This document shows positions 60,565-64,000 of a DNA stretch of 64,000 bases, piece by piece (positions within the stretch are counted from its first letter, which is position 1; each line of letters starts with the position of its first letter). The notes under the pieces are model-generated. The model searched no databases, had not been told where the DNA came from, and was given only the letters and a program-made list of their open reading frames with translations. The stretch lies in assembly GCA_036156195.1 (NCBI GenBank), contig JAYZUZ010000008.1, positions 124,001 through 188,000 of the forward strand, read 5' to 3'. Position numbers and translations under genes: made by a program. The stretch comes from Abyssibacter sp036156195. GTDB lineage: Bacteria > Pseudomonadota > Gammaproteobacteria > Nevskiales > OUC007.

Positions 60565-61401
60565 CTAGGGCTGGGCGGCGATGACCACCCACTGCCCGCG
60601 GGGGCTGCGGTCAAGCCACCAGCCGGGGCCGGTGAGTTCGGCCAGCCAATGGATGACCGCGTGCGCGTCCGGTAAGCCGTTCTGTAGCTGGCTACGGGCC
60701 GCGGATTGGCAGGGCGGTCCCTCGGGTAAGGCTTGGCGCGCGCTTGCGGTCAGGGTCAGCGTCGTCTCGGGCGGACACTGCCTGAGGCGGCTGCGTATGG
60801 CCTGATCATCGGGGTGGCGTTCCAGTGCCGTGATGCAGGGTCCGGGCCCCTCGCCTGTCTCGACCAGCAGCCAGTGGCTGCTGTCGCCCAGCGGCGCCGC
60901 GTCGGCAAGCCCAAGGCGTTGTCGATGTTCCGCCAGCGGCCACAGATTTTCTTCGACAGCGCCTAGAAGCACCGGGGTGCCGGGTGGCAGGGTGAGTTGG
61001 GCGGTTTCCAGCAAGCCAAACCAGGCATGGTCGCGCGACAGGATGACCTGATTGCTGCCGTGCACGCCCAGTTCGGCGGCCAGGTAGTAACTCACCATGT
61101 TGCTGGAAACGTTGACGAACTGAACGGGGGGCAGGGGCAGACCGGCTGCGCCCTGTTGCAACAGGGTCACGGTGTCCGCGACCGGGCCGGTCCGGGTGGT
61201 CAACAGCACCGCGCTGTCTGCAGGCAGTTGGCGCGTGTCCAGACACTGCCGTGCGCCGAGCAGGGCGAGCCGGACGAGCCGGCTCACGCGTCGGGGCCCG
61301 GGGCGGCCCGTCAGTTCGCGCAGGGTTTCGGCGAGATTGGTTGCTGTCTCGGCTGCCGGCCATTCTATGGAGTGGCTGGCCTGAATGCGCAGCGCGTTCA
61401 T
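60565..61401 (-). CDS. Ketosynthase-like protein lacking the catalytic cysteine (chain-length-factor type)
   Basis: 278 residues. The fold follows the N-terminal half of beta-ketoacyl synthases (PF13723-like), but the nucleophile region reads FVNVSSNMVSYYLAAE, with Ser/Asn instead of Cys, and no downstream active-site His motifs are present. In aryl-polyene and similar clusters such a short ketosynthase partner forms a heterodimer with an active ketosynthase and may set chain length. It overlaps the start of its own partner by 4 bases (ATGA with the gene at 61398). Confidence 0.75.
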   Translation of the reverse strand: MNALRIQASHSIEWPAAETATNLAETLRELTGRPGPRRVSRLVRLALLGARQCLDTRQLPADSAVLLTTRTGPVADTVTLLQQGAAGLPLPPVQFVNVSSNMVSYYLAAELGVHGSNQVILSRDHAWFGLLETAQLTLPPGTPVLLGAVEENLWPLAEHRQRLGLADAAPLGDSSHWLLVETGEGPGPCITALERHPDDQAIRSRLRQCPPETTLTLTASARQALPEGPPCQSAARSQLQNGLPDAHAVIHWLAELTGPGWWLDRSPRGQWVVIAAQP

Positions 61402-62513
61402 CGTGCAACGACCAGGCTGGTGGTGTTGCCACCGAAACCGAAGCTGTTGCAGAGCACGGCGCCTTCCGGTGGCAGCGGATGAGGCCGGGTGATCGGTGTG
61501 ATCTGCTCGCCGGTATCGAGGGTTCGGAAACCGGGTGTCGCCGGCAGAAAGCCTGCTGACCAGGCCTCGAGCAGCCCGCCGAGTTCCACCAGGCCACAGG
61601 CGCCTAGCGTATGGCCGAAATAGGGCTTGAGTGATGTGACTGGATGACGGTTGCCGAACAGGCGATTCAGCGCCGCACCTTCGGCAGCGTCATTGCTGGG
61701 CGTGCCGGTGCCATGCGCCTTGATGGCCAGCAAATCGTCCGTGGTGAGACCCGCGTCATCAAGCGCCTGCTGCATGACCCGGACCAGAAACTCAGGGCTG
61801 GAGTTGGTCGGACTGCTGGGGTCGCAGCCGGTGGCGCCACCCAGCAGGCGGCCAAGGTCGTGTCGGTCGCCAGGCTGGCGTGACAAGACCATGGCGCCGA
61901 CGGCTTCCCCGAGTATCAGGCCCTCGCGAGCAGCGTCAAACGGCCGGAATGTTTCTGGGCTGAGCAGCAGCAACGACGCGAAGCCGGAGAGCGTCAACCC
62001 GTTATAGAACTCGGTGCCGATGACCAAGGCATGGTCCGCCCGGCCGGCCACCAGCAGGCGCCGGGCGTGGAGCAGGGCATTGGCCGCGGAGGAGCAGGCC
62101 GTCGACAGGGTGAACTGCGGGCCACCCAGCTCCAGCTCGGTGGCCAGCTGATCCAGTGTCCGACCACAGTGTGCATTCATCAGCGCCGGGGCTTGGGGCT
62201 GGGATTGCAGCGCAGCCTCGTGTTCCGGCATGTCCAGGCAGGTACTCCCGAGCAGGACCGGCAGGGTTGTACGCGCGTGGTCCGACAGGTCGGCGGCATT
62301 GAGGGCGTCCTCCGCAACGGCGGCCATGTCGGCCCAGAACGATGCGGCGGTGTCCGGCCGACGACGCGACATGTAGGGCCAGCGTTGACCCGTGTGATCC
62401 GAGACCCGGATGGCCTGCGGTGGCAGGCCGCTGCGCAGAAACTCCAAACGCTCGGTCGGTGTCGCGCCCGGAGCGGCCTGCATGGCAAGGCTACGGATAT
62501 ACGTGGTCTGCAC
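61398..62513 (-). CDS. Beta-ketoacyl-ACP synthase (FabF-like)
   Basis: 371 residues from a GTG start at 62513. The triad is complete: Cys140 in STACSSAAN, His267 in KAHGTGTPSND and His301 in KPYFGHTLGAC. It catalyses Claisen condensation of acyl chains on the cluster's ACP. The start is 1 base from the ACP stop and its stop overlaps the cysteine-less partner, so ACP, KAS and partner are one translational unit. Loss of a canonical N-terminal stretch makes it shorter than housekeeping FabF (about 410). Confidence 0.9.
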   Translation of the reverse strand: MQTTYIRSLAMQAAPGATPTERLEFLRSGLPPQAIRVSDHTGQRWPYMSRRRPDTAASFWADMAAVAEDALNAADLSDHARTTLPVLLGSTCLDMPEHEAALQSQPQAPALMNAHCGRTLDQLATELELGGPQFTLSTACSSAANALLHARRLLVAGRADHALVIGTEFYNGLTLSGFASLLLLSPETFRPFDAAREGLILGEAVGAMVLSRQPGDRHDLGRLLGGATGCDPSSPTNSSPEFLVRVMQQALDDAGLTTDDLLAIKAHGTGTPSNDAAEGAALNRLFGNRHPVTSLKPYFGHTLGACGLVELGGLLEAWSAGFLPATPGFRTLDTGEQITPITRPHPLPPEGAVLCNSFGFGGNTTSLVVAR

Positions 62514-62514
62514 G

Positions 62515-62781
62515 TCAATCCGGCTGCAGATGATCCGCCAGGGTGTTGATGTTCTGCATGACGCGCATCAGCTCCTTGGGGTCGGTGATTCGTACGCCGT
62601 AAGCCACCTGCAGGGCCATGGAGATTTGCAGGCCGTCGATCGAATCCAGCTGTAGGCGAGCATCGGGGCCGAATAACGGTTCGTCGTCAGTCAGCTCCTC
62701 GGCGGCGAGTTCCTGCTCGGTTTCCTCGATGATCAAGGTCTTGAGGTCTAGCTTGAGTGCGGTGTCTTGCGAGCCTTTCAT
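62515..62781 (-). CDS. Acyl carrier protein
   Basis: 88 residues. The phosphopantetheine site is LQLDSIDGLQISMAL with Ser47; the acidic helix II and following AYGVRITDPKELMRV loop are typical ACP. It carries growing chains for the adjacent ketosynthase pair. It overlaps the ABC permease stop by 4 bases. Confidence 0.92.
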   Translation of the reverse strand: MKGSQDTALKLDLKTLIIEETEQELAAEELTDDEPLFGPDARLQLDSIDGLQISMALQVAYGVRITDPKELMRVMQNINTLADHLQPD

Positions 62782-63974
62782 GAGAAATCTTGGCGCAGCC
62801 GCCAGGCGGCCATGGCATAGGTGGAGGCGCCGAGAGCCAGCAGGGCGAGGCACTCGGGCAGCGTGGATTGCACGGGGGTATGGCGCAGAATGATGTCCCA
62901 ATAGCCGTCCAATGCCCAGGACATCGGTGAGAGCAGCCCAGCCAGCTGCAGCTCCTCCGGCATGACCAGGGTCGGGACCATGACGCCGCCCAGCGCACCG
63001 AGGACCAGGTTGACTGCACCGCCGATGGTCGTGGCCTGGGCCGAGGTCCGGGCCAGTACCGCGATGAGCAAGGCCACGCCCAGTGCGGCAGCTCCGGTGG
63101 CGATGGTAATCGGGAGCAATGCCAGCCAACGGCCCGAGAGTTGCAGTGCCTCACCGCCCAGCAGGGGGACAACCCACACCCCCATGGCCAGCATGAGGCT
63201 GGCCTGCAGCACCGTCACGCCGAGGTACACCGGCACCTTGGCCGCGAGCACGCTTTGATGCGAGGCATTGAGCAACGCCAGTCGTTGCAGGGTGCCCTCG
63301 CGCCGTTCGCCCAGAATGCTGGTCGACAGGGGGAACACGACAAAAAACATCGCAAACACGATCCAGGCCGGGACGCTTTGCTGGGTGGCATCCGGCAGTG
63401 CCTCGGAGCGTGCGGCTGCTCCCGGATAATCGACCGTGACCGGTACCGCCTCTGGTCGGGTGGCGCGGCGGACCAGTGCAGCCTCGGCTTCGGGGGCGCC
63501 GAAGACATCTTCGGTGATGTACTCGGCCCGTAGGCTGATCAGCACACCCTTGAGTTCGGTCAGAAACAGACTGGAGCCGGCGACAGGGTAGGCGGGGTCC
63601 AGCGTGACGCGAACCAGCGGCTCTTGGTTGTCGGGGTGCAGCCGGTCGGCCAGTCCCTGCGCGATTTCGACACGTCCGAAAAAGGGCGGCGTCAGCGTCT
63701 GGTCGGTCTGATCGATGGTCTCGATACGCAGGCGTTCGCTGCGACCCAGGCGTTCACGCAGCTCCAGGGAAAAATAGCTCTGGTCCGCATCGTGCCATTG
63801 CAGGCGTTGCTGCGTGCTTTGGTGGGCGCTCATGACATCGCGCAGCGCCAGCGACATCACCAGGATGAAGATGGTCGGCATCAGGAACAGCACGAGCAGG
63901 CCCTGTGGATCCCGCAGCAGGCCCCGCAGCTCCTTGTGCATGAGTGCGGTCAGTAATGGCAGGCGGTTTGTCAT
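62778..63974 (-). CDS. ABC-2-type transporter permease
   Basis: 398 residues: one N-terminal helix (GLLVLFLMPTIFILVMSLAL), a large periplasmic domain of about 170 residues (about 50-205) and five C-terminal helices (VPAWIVFAMFFVVFPLSTSI, VYLGVTVLQASLMLAMGVWV, AALGVALLIAVLARTSAQA, LVLGALGGVMVPTLVMPEEL and the last), with the LGERREGTLQRLALLN cytoplasmic loop typical of the family. It likely exports the cluster product or its precursor. Its start overlaps the stop of an upstream minus gene, possibly the ATPase. Confidence 0.88.
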   Translation of the reverse strand: MTNRLPLLTALMHKELRGLLRDPQGLLVLFLMPTIFILVMSLALRDVMSAHQSTQQRLQWHDADQSYFSLELRERLGRSERLRIETIDQTDQTLTPPFFGRVEIAQGLADRLHPDNQEPLVRVTLDPAYPVAGSSLFLTELKGVLISLRAEYITEDVFGAPEAEAALVRRATRPEAVPVTVDYPGAAARSEALPDATQQSVPAWIVFAMFFVVFPLSTSILGERREGTLQRLALLNASHQSVLAAKVPVYLGVTVLQASLMLAMGVWVVPLLGGEALQLSGRWLALLPITIATGAAALGVALLIAVLARTSAQATTIGGAVNLVLGALGGVMVPTLVMPEELQLAGLLSPMSWALDGYWDIILRHTPVQSTLPECLALLALGASTYAMAAWRLRQDFS

Positions 63975-64000
63975 GTCAGCTCCACCTCTGCGCGCATGTG
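63971..64000 (-). CDS. 3' end of an upstream gene, possibly the ABC ATPase (partial)
   Basis: Reading in from the right edge on the minus strand gives a frame ending HMRAEVELT and a stop that overlaps the permease ATG (ATGA at 63971-63974). Only ten codons are visible. An ABC transporter ATP-binding subunit is the usual partner here, but this is inference from gene order alone. Confidence 0.4.
   Translation of the reverse strand, partial: HMRAEVELT

Noticed and set aside
1..64000. tRNA, rRNA, CRISPR arrays, prophage genes
   Set aside because: No cloverleaf, rRNA stretch, spaced direct repeats or phage structural genes were recognised in the window.

Overview
The window is GC-rich and gammaproteobacterial in style: an F-type ATP synthase operon in E. 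coli order, an rsmG-parA-parB block of the kind found near the origin, a FimV-like protein, a Vibrio-type TonB2/TtpC energy-transduction set and many lipoproteins. The gene mix (P450 with its own redox partners, TonB receptor, old yellow enzyme, fatty-acid desaturase, aryl-polyene/dialkylresorcinol-type genes) suggests a free-living, probably aquatic heterotroph that uses hydrophobic substrates. Species cannot be fixed from sequence alone; a relative of Xanthomonadales/Nevskiales/Salinisphaerales is only a guess.

Layout. 1-7927: end of an alpha/beta hydrolase-like protein with a chitobiase-type C-terminal domain, a small membrane protein coupled to a sodium:solute symporter, a secreted lipase, an EF-hand protein, an S15-type lipoprotein hydrolase, and a GGDEF/EAL protein whose signature motifs are degenerate. 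7941-12003: a FimV-like gene broken by a one-base frameshift, then rsmG-parA-parB. 12113-22696: a strong sigma70-like promoter, atpIBEFHAGDC, glmU and glmS. 22697-29352: directly after glmS (the classical attTn7 neighbourhood) lies a single 2019-residue protein with an N-terminal nuclease-like domain, a STAND-type NTPase core and a long helical-repeat C-terminus. It is best explained as an Avs-like anti-phage sensor in a small island.

29637-36899: small membrane protein, two AraC-family regulators, an M28-like lipoprotein peptidase, a membrane desaturase and KatG. 36981-45338: a catabolic module comprising a MarR-like regulator divergent from an aldehyde dehydrogenase, a class I P450 with ferredoxin reductase and ferredoxin, a SnoaL-like protein and a large TonB-dependent receptor. 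Related inverted repeats (GTGTC-N5-GACAC and variants) lie before three of these units and suggest one regulon. 45343-53723: a dedicated TonB2-type system with two TtpC-like proteins, two ExbD, one ExbB, DUF3450, TonB, a TPR protein and an OmpA-like protein. The receptor and this system together would import a substrate that the P450/ALDH module oxidises.

53867-56781: old yellow enzyme, a probable small RNA of about 113 nt with C-rich hairpin loops and a clear terminator, and a PHP-domain lipoprotein. 56981-64000: left part of a dialkylresorcinol/aryl-polyene-like biosynthetic cluster: DarA-like flavodoxin-fold protein, DarB-like ketosynthase, small helical protein and BtrH-like protein on the plus strand; ABC permease, acyl carrier protein, ketosynthase and a cysteine-less ketosynthase partner on the minus strand, running off the window edge. 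No tRNA, rRNA, CRISPR array or transposase was seen.
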